This document shows positions 8,704-16,886 of a stretch of DNA of 64,000 bases, piece by piece. The notes below the pieces were generated by a model that was not told the DNA's origin, did not search any database, and saw only the letters and a program-made list of their open reading frames with translations. Within the stretch, counting starts at the first letter, position 1; each line of letters begins with the position of its first letter. Made by a program: the position numbers and the translations under genes. The DNA is from an uncultured Clostridia bacterium. Lineage in GTDB: Bacteria; Bacillota; Clostridia; Oscillospirales; CAG-272. The stretch is taken from positions 124,001 to 188,000 of the forward strand of contig CALWJV010000001.1 in the NCBI GenBank assembly GCA_944381115.1, written 5' to 3'.

Positions 8704-10362
8704 TTATTTTTCTTTAATTACTTTTTTAAATATAGGGATCTGTAACAATTTTTCCGCTTTTGGAATAAGCCCGACATCTTCTTTTGTTATGCCGCCGAGT
8801 AATATGAGCATCAACCCATATACTATTGCCGCTGTAGCAATGGAAACAACGGTTACTACCCCGGAATATCCAATAAGTGTTATTGACGCTCCGTAAACTG
8901 CCAACCCCGCCAAAACACATATAACAGATGCCAAAAAAGGTCTCATAAATATAGATATAACCGGTACCTTTATTTTTGCGTATTTTACTATAAAATATAA
9001 ATTCATAACCGTTATAGTAAGATAAAACAAAAATGTGCTTATGGGCGAAGCATACATATTTAGTGTTGTATTGCCAACAGGTACTCCTACAAGAAAATAC
9101 GCGCTTACTCCTTTGACAATTGCACCGCATAACATTGAAAAAAGCGAATATTTTTGAAGTTTACACGCTTGAAGAACACCGTTTGTTACTGCCAACACAC
9201 CAATAAGAAATACTGACGGTGCTAACGTTGAAAGCAATGGCGCCGCCATTTCTGCATTTTCCGCATTTGAAAATATCAGTTTTAATATCGGACCGCTCAT
9301 TGCCGCAAGACCAAAAGTACAAGGCAAGGCAATAACCGATGCAAGTTTTATACTTTTAAGCATTATAAGGTTTACCCTGCTATCGTTTTTAGTTGCTCGC
9401 GCCGCGGAAAGAGACGGAATCAGTGCATTTACTATCGGATATATAAGAACCGACGGAAGATTAAAAAGAGTTACACAGTACGCTGTATAATTCCCATACA
9501 GGGCGACTGCAGCCGGTTCGGTCAGACCAAAATCCTGCATCCTTCGTATTACAATAAACGTATCAATCATAGACGACATGCTGAGCAACGATGATGATAT
9601 CATGATAGGAACTGCAATTTTTAAAAACTCTGCCAAAAGTTGTTTATTTGATACAGTGCTTTCCTCTACTGAAAATTCTACCGATGTTCTCTTAGTTAAA
9701 ATTTTTGAAAAAACGGCTGAAAAAATAAGTAAAACCGCTCCGGCAAATACTCCTACCGTTACACCAAAAATAGAATACGCCGCTACTTTATGAAGCGGAT
9801 ATCCTTTATTTAATGCGTATGCTCCCAAACCTATTCCTATAGCCAACTTGCCAAGTGATTCCAATACTTCAGAAACAGCTGTCGGGATCATATTACGGTG
9901 TCCCTGAAAATAGCCCCTGATCGTACTTGTAATGCAAATAAAAAAGAATGCAGGTGCTATGGAAAGTATACAAAGGTAGGAAAGGTCAGCCGAAATAAAA
10001 GCCGCAAGTCCGCGGCAAAAGAAAAACATAAACAGGCTTCCTACAAGACCGAATACCGAAAAAACAGCAAGAGTCAAACGAAAAATTCTCCTGCTCAAAA
10101 ATTGCTTCCCTTTCGCGTTATACTCTGATATCATAAGCGAAAGTGCCACCGGAAGTCCCGCTGTTGAAACCATATAAAGCCATGTATATATTTGATATGC
10201 GGTATTAAAATACCCCATACCTTCGTTTCCGAGCATATTAGTAAGCGGTATTTTAAAGACAAGTCCTATTACTTTTGAGATCAGGTTAGCGGCAGTAAGC
10301 ACCAATACACCGGATAAAAATGTCTGTCCGCTGTTCCTTTTTTCGTTTATGATAACTTCCAC
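8704..10362 (-). CDS. MATE/MOP-superfamily lipid flippase, SpoVB/YtgP type
   Basis: 552 residues with about 14 hydrophobic segments along the whole length and no signal peptide. The N-terminus (FLSGVLVLTAANLISKVIGL, then FKIPLTNMLGNEGMGYF) is characteristic of SpoVB, YtgP and Amj-related polysaccharide exporters. In Bacillus these proteins flip undecaprenyl-linked precursors for cell wall or cortex synthesis. The start is a GTG (10362) eight bases after GGAG; no ATG near the N-terminus fits the conserved start. It follows argD by 55 bases in the same direction, so it may be the tail of the arginine operon although its function is unrelated. Substrate (lipid II or another lipid-linked glycan) is not resolvable. 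Confidence 0.9.
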   Translation of the reverse strand: MEVIINEKRNSGQTFLSGVLVLTAANLISKVIGLVFKIPLTNMLGNEGMGYFNTAYQIYTWLYMVSTAGLPVALSLMISEYNAKGKQFLSRRIFRLTLAVFSVFGLVGSLFMFFFCRGLAAFISADLSYLCILSIAPAFFFICITSTIRGYFQGHRNMIPTAVSEVLESLGKLAIGIGLGAYALNKGYPLHKVAAYSIFGVTVGVFAGAVLLIFSAVFSKILTKRTSVEFSVEESTVSNKQLLAEFLKIAVPIMISSSLLSMSSMIDTFIVIRRMQDFGLTEPAAVALYGNYTAYCVTLFNLPSVLIYPIVNALIPSLSAARATKNDSRVNLIMLKSIKLASVIALPCTFGLAAMSGPILKLIFSNAENAEMAAPLLSTLAPSVFLIGVLAVTNGVLQACKLQKYSLFSMLCGAIVKGVSAYFLVGVPVGNTTLNMYASPISTFLFYLTITVMNLYFIVKYAKIKVPVISIFMRPFLASVICVLAGLAVYGASITLIGYSGVVTVVSIATAAIVYGLMLILLGGITKEDVGLIPKAEKLLQIPIFKKVIKEK

Positions 10363-10417
10363 CGTCCTTTCTCCGCATTTAGTTTATGCTTTTCATACTT
10401 GATTTATGCCCTTTGTT

Positions 10418-11605
10418 TTAATTATTACCTGAAAGAACAGATTTTAAAATATCAAGTCCATTGTCAATTTCTTCATAACTTATTGTAAGCGGCGGGAGCA
10501 TACGTAAAACATCTTTTCCTGCCGTCAATATCATAAGCCCTTCGGATAAGCATTTTTTGCAAATGTCCTTATGCGATAATGTTATCTGGATCCCGATCAT
10601 AAGTCCCATTCCCCTGACTTCTTTTATGCAGGAAAAACCAAAATTTTTAACAGTATTTCTTATGTAGTCTCCCTTTTCATTGACCTGATCAAGAAATCCC
10701 TCGGAAAGCAATGTCTTCATTACAACATTTGCACCCGCACAGACCGCCGGGTTTCCACCGAAAGTTGAACCGTGGTCTCCCGGTTTCATAACATCTTTAC
10801 ATTTTTCTCCAATAACGGCGGCACCAATCGGAAGTCCTGCTCCAAGTCCTTTTGCAAGCGTAAAAATATCGGCTTTTACATCAAAATGGGTGTGTGCATA
10901 TAGTGTTCCTGTACGTCCGATGCCTGTTTGAACTTCATCAAATATGAGAAGAATGTCTTTTTCGTCACAAAGCGAGCGAACTTCCTTTACATATTCTTCT
11001 TCAAGTATATTTACACCGCCTTCTCCCTGAATCACTTCACACATTATTGCACAAACACTTCCGTCCAATGCATCATTCAACGCACTTATATCGTTTGCCG
11101 GAACATAAACAAATCCTTCGGTAAAAGGAAAAAAGTATTTATGAAATACGTCCTGTCCAGTAGCCGAAAGCGTCGTTATCGTTCTGCCGTGAAAAGAATT
11201 TATAAGTGTAATTACGGTACTGCGACCGGTACCGTACTTATCGTAGCTGTATTTTCTTGCAACTTTTATAGCAGCTTCGTTAGCCTCCGCTCCGCTGTTT
11301 GAAAAAATAACATTATTCATACCGCTCGTTTTTACCAATGTCTTTGCAAGCATCACGGTCGGCTCCGAATAATAATAATTGGATATGTGTTGTATTTTCC
11401 CAAGTTGTTCTGAAACCGCTCTACACCATACTTCATTTGCAATTCCAATGGAATTTACTCCTATCCCAGCGGTAAAATCTATATATTTTTTTCCGTCATT
11501 TTCATAAACAGTGGCGTTTTTTCCGTATTCCGGGGCAAGAGGAATTCTGCCGTATATATGGGTAAGATACTCTGAATCAAGTTTTATTATTTCGTCTTTA
11601 TTCAT
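10418..11605 (-). CDS. argD: Acetylornithine aminotransferase
   Basis: A 395-residue PLP enzyme of class III that makes N-acetylornithine from the semialdehyde and glutamate. GAEANEAAIKVARKY (cofactor phosphate site), the DEVQTGIGRTG aspartate and the lysine in FTLAKGLGAGLPIGA that binds PLP are all present. Length and start (YLTHIYGRIPLAPEYG) are normal for ArgD rather than GabT or RocD, and the arg neighbours settle the call. AAGGTG precedes the ATG. It is the fourth arg gene in the order argH-argC-argB-argD. Confidence 0.95.
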   Translation of the reverse strand: MNKDEIIKLDSEYLTHIYGRIPLAPEYGKNATVYENDGKKYIDFTAGIGVNSIGIANEVWCRAVSEQLGKIQHISNYYYSEPTVMLAKTLVKTSGMNNVIFSNSGAEANEAAIKVARKYSYDKYGTGRSTVITLINSFHGRTITTLSATGQDVFHKYFFPFTEGFVYVPANDISALNDALDGSVCAIMCEVIQGEGGVNILEEEYVKEVRSLCDEKDILLIFDEVQTGIGRTGTLYAHTHFDVKADIFTLAKGLGAGLPIGAAVIGEKCKDVMKPGDHGSTFGGNPAVCAGANVVMKTLLSEGFLDQVNEKGDYIRNTVKNFGFSCIKEVRGMGLMIGIQITLSHKDICKKCLSEGLMILTAGKDVLRMLPPLTISYEEIDNGLDILKSVLSGNN

Positions 11606-11682
11606 ATTTTCACCTTATTTCAATTTTTTATATAACCTGTATAGGTAATTCCGAAAACCAGCCATGGGTTTTTAAAATTTTC

Positions 11683-12588
11683 TTAACAGCTGAACATTGT
11701 TCCGACTCCTTCATCCGAAAGAATCTCCAGAAGTATTGAATGAGGTACTCTTCCGTCGAGTATACATGCTCTTGAAACACCGTCATGTATAGCATCCGCA
11801 CAGCAACGTATCTTAGGTATCATTCCGCCCTTGATTATACCGTCATTTATAAGTCCTTCTATCTCACTGATTTTTATTTCCGGGATAAGTGTTGAAGGAT
11901 CCTTAGGATCCCTCATAACGCCTGCTATATCAGTAAGCAGAATAAGATTCGTCGCTCCGAGGGCAACTGCTATTTTTGCAGCCGCCGTATCCGCATTGAT
12001 ATTGTAGACTGCGTTACCGTCAACACCCTGTGCAACTGTACTTACCACCGGTGTGAATCCATTCTTCATATTTGCAGTAATAATATCGGTATTTACATCG
12101 GTTATCTCACCTACATTTCCGTAATCAAAGCCGTCTGCTGTAAGTTTCTTAGCCTTTATCATACCTCCGTCAAGTCCGCTGAGACCTACCGCCTTACCCC
12201 CTATTTTCTGAAGTTGGTTTACAAGTTCTTTGTTAACTTTTCCGGCAAGTACCATCTGAACGATATCCATGGTCTCGTCGTCTGTATACCTAAGCCCGTT
12301 AACAAATTTTGATTTTTTCCCTGTCTTTTCGAGCATCTCGTTTATTTCGGGGCCTCCGCCGTGAACGAGAACTATATTTATACCGACGCACGACAAAAGG
12401 ACTATGTCGGAAATGACCGCTTCTTTTAGTTCCTCGTTTATCATTGCATTTCCTCCGTACTTGACCACTACGGTTTTTCCGTAATAGTTTTGTATGTATG
12501 GGAGCGCTCTGACAAGAACAAATGCTTTTTCAAAATTTGATAATTTTTTTACAGATTCCGGCATCTGCGGATTAAATATCTCTGTCAT
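11683..12588 (-). CDS. argB: Acetylglutamate kinase
   Basis: A 301-residue amino-acid kinase that phosphorylates N-acetylglutamate. It carries VVKYGGNAM, LVHGGGPEINEML, the NVNADTAA-type segment YNINADTAAAKIA and the C-terminal GGMIPKI. An N-terminal helix (LPYIQNYYGK) precedes the first strand. In the family this extension marks the hexameric, arginine-inhibited form that drives the cyclic ArgJ-type pathway, so feedback inhibition is inferred. It is preceded by TGGAGA. The 149-bp gap to argC contains no argJ, and nothing else was recognised there. Confidence 0.96.
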   Translation of the reverse strand: MTEIFNPQMPESVKKLSNFEKAFVLVRALPYIQNYYGKTVVVKYGGNAMINEELKEAVISDIVLLSCVGINIVLVHGGGPEINEMLEKTGKKSKFVNGLRYTDDETMDIVQMVLAGKVNKELVNQLQKIGGKAVGLSGLDGGMIKAKKLTADGFDYGNVGEITDVNTDIITANMKNGFTPVVSTVAQGVDGNAVYNINADTAAAKIAVALGATNLILLTDIAGVMRDPKDPSTLIPEIKISEIEGLINDGIIKGGMIPKIRCCADAIHDGVSRACILDGRVPHSILLEILSDEGVGTMFSC

Positions 12589-12737
12589 GATAATTCTCCA
12601 TTATATGTTTTTCTGTTGGATTTTGTTTTGTAAATATCTCTCTTTTTTCCTCATAATTTTTTAATGTATCGGTCATTTTATACTGAGATACCTTGTTAGT
12701 TACCGCTTTCTTACCGCAGCATTTGAACATACTGCTT

Positions 12738-13778
12738 TTAAAACTGCTGAGGAGGCATTAATATTCCCGTTTCTTCCGGTAAACCAAAACGGATATTCAT
12801 ATTCTGTATTGCCTGTCCTGCGGCACCCTTTACCATGTTATCTATGACGGAAGAAACAATAACATGGTTATTTCTCATGTCAAAATGAAGTGAAATATCA
12901 CAGTAATTGGACATGCGGACATTTTTTATATTGGCATAATTTCCGAGCGTCTCAAGTCGTACAAACTGTTCGTTCTCATATGCCGTTTTGAATGCTTCCA
13001 CAACCTGCTCCTTAGTTACCCCATCATTCAAAGTCATGTAAACAGTAGATTCAATACCCCTGTTTACCGGAAGAAGGTGCGGTACGAATGTAACGGTGAC
13101 CGGCTTACCTGCAATGTCACTGAGAGTCTGCTCAATCTCCGGAGTATGTCTGTGTTCTCCTGCTTTATATGCTGAAAAAGCCTCATTTGTGTCAGGGTAA
13201 TGAGTACCCTGAGTAAGCCCTCTTCCTGAACCCGTAACTCCGGATTTGGAATCTATTATAATACCTTCTGTTTTTGCAAGGCGGTTTTTGAGAAGCGGAA
13301 AAACAGCAAGGGCAACAGATGTCGGGTAACAGCCGGGATTCCCGATTATCTTTGCCGTTTTTATCTTTTCCCTGTACAATTCGGGAAGTGCATAGACCGC
13401 ATATTTATGAAGATTCGGATGGCTGTATTCTCTTTTGTACCAGTCGGAATATGCTTTTTCGTCGTACATCCGGAAATCGGCTCCAAGATCTATAAGAAGT
13501 TTGCCCGCTTCAATACACTTTTCAGCAAGGGGTTCAGAAAGTCCGTGCGGAAGAGACGCAAATATTACATCGCATTTTTTGATGACAGTATCGGAATTTT
13601 CAAGCGTATATTCCGCTATCTCTTTAAAATTCGGATAAACTTCGGAAAGTTTTTTCCCTTCGTATGTTACTGAAGAGACCGCTGTTATCTCGGCATACGG
13701 ATGTGTTAAAAGAAGTCTTACGAGTTCTGCTCCTGCGTATCCGGTTGCTCCTACTATACCAACTTTTATCTTTTCCAT
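12738..13778 (-). CDS. argC: N-acetyl-gamma-glutamyl-phosphate reductase
   Basis: 346 residues. It reduces acetylglutamyl phosphate to the semialdehyde with NADPH. KVGIVGATGYAGAELVRLL is the dinucleotide-binding loop, GNPGCYPTS holds the catalytic cysteine, and HRHTPEIEQ and FVPHLLPVNRGI are family motifs. The frame is also open from a TTG at 13799, but ATG 13778 follows GGAGAA at the right distance and gives the usual MEKIKVGIVG start. It is second in the operon, 141 bp after argH. Confidence 0.96.
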   Translation of the reverse strand: MEKIKVGIVGATGYAGAELVRLLLTHPYAEITAVSSVTYEGKKLSEVYPNFKEIAEYTLENSDTVIKKCDVIFASLPHGLSEPLAEKCIEAGKLLIDLGADFRMYDEKAYSDWYKREYSHPNLHKYAVYALPELYREKIKTAKIIGNPGCYPTSVALAVFPLLKNRLAKTEGIIIDSKSGVTGSGRGLTQGTHYPDTNEAFSAYKAGEHRHTPEIEQTLSDIAGKPVTVTFVPHLLPVNRGIESTVYMTLNDGVTKEQVVEAFKTAYENEQFVRLETLGNYANIKNVRMSNYCDISLHFDMRNNHVIVSSVIDNMVKGAAGQAIQNMNIRFGLPEETGILMPPQQF

Positions 13779-13919
13779 TATTTTTTCTCCAATCTTCAAA
13801 AATGACCGTCTTGATTTAAATCTGTTTTTGAATTTTAATTTTTACAAACGGGATCATTTATTTTTCAGTAAATTCTGATTTCCTGTACGTTTTTTAAGTG
13901 CGCGCAAAGAATATCAGAG

Positions 13920-15311
13920 TTATGAATTCTGTGTTTTCAAAAATTCTTTGCAATTTTCAAGTTGTTTTTTTACCGCGCTCGGAGCAGGTCCTCCTATAAC
14001 ATTTCTGCCGTTTACACAGTTTAAAAGATCCACCGCTTTGTAAACTCCCTCTCCGAAACTATCAGAAAAACTTTTGTATTCTTCCATTGTAAGCGTTTCA
14101 AGCGTCTTATCATTATCTATACAATATGCTATGATTTTTCCGGTTATCTTATATGCGTCACGGAACGGAATTCCGTTTTTGACAAGATAATCCGCACAGT
14201 CGGTAGCATTTATAAAGCCCTTTTCCGCTGCACGACGCAAAGCATTTACCTTAACTGTCATTGTATCAAACATCTCGGTAAACACAGTAACTGAAAGAAG
14301 AGTATTGTCTATTGCATCAAATATCGCTTCTTTGTCCTCCTGCATATCCTTGTTATATGCCAGCGGAATCCCCTTCATAACCGTAAGAAGTGTCATTAGC
14401 GATCCGTAAACGCGTCCGCTTTTTCCTCTTACGAGTTCCGCTATATCCGGATTTTTTTTCTGTGGCATTATTGAAGAACCTGTTGAAAAAGCGTCATCAA
14501 GTTCTATAAACGAAAACTCAGATGAGCACCAAAGTATTATCTCTTCTGAAAAGCGGCTCATATGCATCATAAGTATTGAAAGTACCGAAGCGCTTTCAAT
14601 AACAAAATCTCTGTCAGACACGCCGTCTATCGAATTGAGCGTTACACCGTCAAAACCGAGTTCTGCCGCAACCGACATTCTGTCGATCGGGTAAGTGGTA
14701 GAAGCAAGCGCCCCTGAACCAAGCGGCATGACATTCATTCTTTTTAATGTATCGTTTATACGGGTCACATCTCTCATAAGCATCTGAGCATATGCCATTA
14801 TATAATGAGCAAAGGTTACCGGTTGCGCTCTTTGAAGATGTGTATATCCCGCCATTACAGTTTCAAGATGTCCTTCGGCCTTTTTTTCAATCACGGCAAT
14901 AAGCGACAGGACCGCTTTACGTATCTGACTGAGCATCCTTCTAACATACATTCTCGTATCAAGTGCCACCTGGTCGTTACGGCTCCTTGCTGTGTGCAGC
15001 CGCTTTCCGGCATCGCCTATACGTGCAGTAAGTTCTGCTTCAATAAACATATGTATATCTTCAGCATTAATATCAATTTCAAGTTTTCCGCTATCAATGT
15101 CATTTAAGATCAGATCAAGTGTTTTTATTATAAGGTCACTGTCTTCTTTTGATATTATTCCCTGTCTGCCGAGCATTGCCGCATGTGCTTTGCTTCCGGC
15201 TATATCCTCTTTATACATTCTTTTATCAAAAGAAACGGATGAATTAAAGTCATTTACACGGTAGTCAAGTTCTTTTTTAAATCTTCCTTCCCACATTTTT
15301 TTGTTCTGCAT
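13920..15311 (-). CDS. argH: Argininosuccinate lyase
   Basis: 463 residues, full length. It splits argininosuccinate into arginine and fumarate in the last step of arginine synthesis. It has WEGRFKKELD at the start, TARSRNDQVALDTR, AGYTHLQRAQPVTF and the fumarase/aspartase-superfamily signature GSSIMPQKKNP with the catalytic serine loop. It is first in the operon behind a good promoter. argG, its usual partner, is not in the window. A GGCGGG about 12 bases before the ATG is a weak ribosome site; no alternative start is better. Confidence 0.96.
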   Translation of the reverse strand: MQNKKMWEGRFKKELDYRVNDFNSSVSFDKRMYKEDIAGSKAHAAMLGRQGIISKEDSDLIIKTLDLILNDIDSGKLEIDINAEDIHMFIEAELTARIGDAGKRLHTARSRNDQVALDTRMYVRRMLSQIRKAVLSLIAVIEKKAEGHLETVMAGYTHLQRAQPVTFAHYIMAYAQMLMRDVTRINDTLKRMNVMPLGSGALASTTYPIDRMSVAAELGFDGVTLNSIDGVSDRDFVIESASVLSILMMHMSRFSEEIILWCSSEFSFIELDDAFSTGSSIMPQKKNPDIAELVRGKSGRVYGSLMTLLTVMKGIPLAYNKDMQEDKEAIFDAIDNTLLSVTVFTEMFDTMTVKVNALRRAAEKGFINATDCADYLVKNGIPFRDAYKITGKIIAYCIDNDKTLETLTMEEYKSFSDSFGEGVYKAVDLLNCVNGRNVIGGPAPSAVKKQLENCKEFLKTQNS

Positions 15312-15368
15312 TAAGGTAAAACCCGCCTTTCGAAAATATATTCACTCCCATTTTAATTTACATTATAT

Positions 15369-15397
15369 ATTATAATCTCTTTTTTTCGAAAAAACAA
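15369..15397 (-). promoter_or_regulatory. Sigma-A promoter of the argHCBD operon
   Basis: Read leftward: TTGTTT (15392-15397), a 17-bp spacer and TATAAT (15369-15374). It lies 58 bp before argH. Confidence 0.7.
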
Positions 15398-15448
15398 GTG
15401 TTATTTTTACCAAATATATACTTGCGTTTAAATATCTTTCTTATATAG

Positions 15449-15462
15449 TGCATAAAAATACA
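15449..15462. promoter_or_regulatory. Candidate arginine-repressor (ArgR/AhrC) box 1
   Basis: TGCATAAAAATACA matches 12 of 14 positions of the TGAATWWWWATTCA arginine box. It sits about 50 bp upstream of the argH -35 element. The call rests on motif similarity and position only. Confidence 0.45.
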
Positions 15463-15520
15463 TATTTTTGTGTATAATCAGTGATTATTCAACTTGACAG
15501 CAAAAATAATATTTATTTTT

Positions 15521-15534
15521 TGAATAATTATTGA
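15521..15534. promoter_or_regulatory. Candidate arginine-repressor (ArgR/AhrC) box 2
   Basis: TGAATAATTATTGA matches 13 of 14 positions of the arginine-box consensus and overlaps the -35 element of mscL. Boxes 1 and 2 are about 72 bp apart centre to centre, close to seven helical turns. AhrC at this site could affect both arg and mscL. Confidence 0.5.
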
Positions 15535-15559
15535 CTTTCAAAAACGTTTTGGGTAAAAT
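15531..15559 (+). promoter_or_regulatory. Sigma-A promoter of mscL
   Basis: TTGACT (15531-15536), a 17-bp spacer and TAAAAT (15554-15559), 57 bp before the start codon. Confidence 0.82.
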
Positions 15560-15616
15560 ATAACCAAACAGGACATGGTATTTTTATAAAAAATCTAAAG
15601 GAAGAAAAAAAACAAT

Positions 15617-16297
15617 ATGGAAAAAACAGATATTCAAATAATTGAAGACAAAATCACCAAAGAAAAAGAAGAAAAGAAAGCAGCAAAAAAAAGCGAAAGA
15701 AAAAAGAAAAAAAAGGCCTTTTGGGCAGATTTTAAAAAATTTATTGCAAGAGGAAATGTTGTTGATATGGCAATAGGTGTAGCGGTCGCCACTGCATTCA
15801 CTGCCATCGTCAAAGCATTTACAAACGGCTTTATATCTCCGATCCTTGCTTTGCTCGGAAACAGCAGTGATATGTCAAATATGAAATGGATCATTAGACC
15901 GGCTGTATACGAACCAGGCTCAACGGAAAATATTTTAGAGCCTGAGGTAGCAATACTTTGGGGAAGTTTTTTGCAGGCAATCTTTGATTTTCTCATAATT
16001 GCTTTTACTTTTTTTATAATACTGAAGACCTTTACAAAACTTAAAGCAAGAGCAGATAAAATTGCATCTGAAATTAAGAAAATAACTGCCGAAGAATCCG
16101 AAAGAAAACGCATTGCTGACGAAAAAAAAGCCAAAGAGGAAGCAGCCGCAGCCGAGGCTGAAGCAAAAGCAAAAGCCGCCGCTGAAGCAGCGGAAGCAGA
16201 AATAAAAAAGAAAACTGAGGCAGAATTTTTTGCAAATATAAGCGAGCAAAATGAACTTCTGAAAAAGATAAAAGAACTTCTTGAAACGCAAAAATAA
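15617..16297 (+). CDS. mscL: Large-conductance mechanosensitive channel MscL with extended cytoplasmic tails
   Basis: 226 residues, against about 130-150 for typical MscL. The core is clear: FWADFKKFIARGNVVDMAIG, TM1 (about 48-80, VATAFTAIVKAFTNGFISPI), a short periplasmic loop and TM2 (about 112-138). MscL opens under membrane tension during hypo-osmotic shock. Two parts are unusual. The first 35 residues are almost all charged, with runs of Lys and Glu. After TM2 there is an Ala/Glu/Lys-rich segment of some 85 residues that should form a long helical bundle or coiled coil. Both could alter gating or bind partners. It is monocistronic with AAGGAAG upstream of the ATG. Confidence 0.92.
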   Translation: MEKTDIQIIEDKITKEKEEKKAAKKSERKKKKKAFWADFKKFIARGNVVDMAIGVAVATAFTAIVKAFTNGFISPILALLGNSSDMSNMKWIIRPAVYEPGSTENILEPEVAILWGSFLQAIFDFLIIAFTFFIILKTFTKLKARADKIASEIKKITAEESERKRIADEKKAKEEAAAAEAEAKAKAAAEAAEAEIKKKTEAEFFANISEQNELLKKIKELLETQK

Positions 16298-16440
16298 GAA
16301 GAAATATAACGTTTTTTGGCATGTCAGTATGAATTTTTATTTCTGCCTACCGAAAGATGCAAATTCTTCCGACCTTTTAAAATATAATTCATTCATTAAA
16401 AAACGTAAAATGAAATTAAATACTGAAAGGAATCAATTTA

Positions 16441-16758
16441 ATGGAAAAATACGCATGGACAGGTAAAATAGTCGAAGGAAAAAAAGAAGAGTATATAAAA
16501 AGACACAATAAGATCTGGCCTGAAATGAAGGAAATTCTTACTAAAGCAGGAATTAAAAATTATACAATCTGGAATGTAGGAAACACCCTCTTTGGATACT
16601 ATGAATGTGAATACGGCGCCGATTTTGCAGCAAAAACTCAGGCGGAAAGCGATGTCGTTGCCCGTTGGGACGAATACATGAAGGATATTCTTATAATGGA
16701 TAAAGACCCTGTAACCGGGGCACAGCCTAAACTTTTGAAGGTTTTTGAATTAAATTAA
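16441..16758 (+). CDS. rhaM: L-rhamnose mutarotase
   Basis: A 105-residue dimeric alpha/beta-barrel enzyme that interconverts the anomers of L-rhamnose and so feeds free rhamnose to rhamnose isomerase. It aligns end to end with E. coli RhaM. The active-site positions Y18, H22 (in RHNKIWPEM) and Y41 (in NYTIW) are conserved at the same numbers, and W76 lies in the RWDEYM region that holds the Trp of the family. The length is normal. It is the first gene of a rhaM-lyase-lyase series and is 128 bp from the next gene; ATTAAATACTGAAAGG precedes the ATG. No rhamnose isomerase or kinase is in the window. Confidence 0.93.
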   Translation: MEKYAWTGKIVEGKKEEYIKRHNKIWPEMKEILTKAGIKNYTIWNVGNTLFGYYECEYGADFAAKTQAESDVVARWDEYMKDILIMDKDPVTGAQPKLLKVFELN

Positions 16759-16886
16759 TTTTATTATTAACAAATACCCTGAATTTTTTAATACTTCAAG
16801 CCTACTTTACATATAACAATGAGCATATATCGCTTATATTAATAAAAGATACAATTGGTTATATACTAAATTAAGAGGAAAATACT

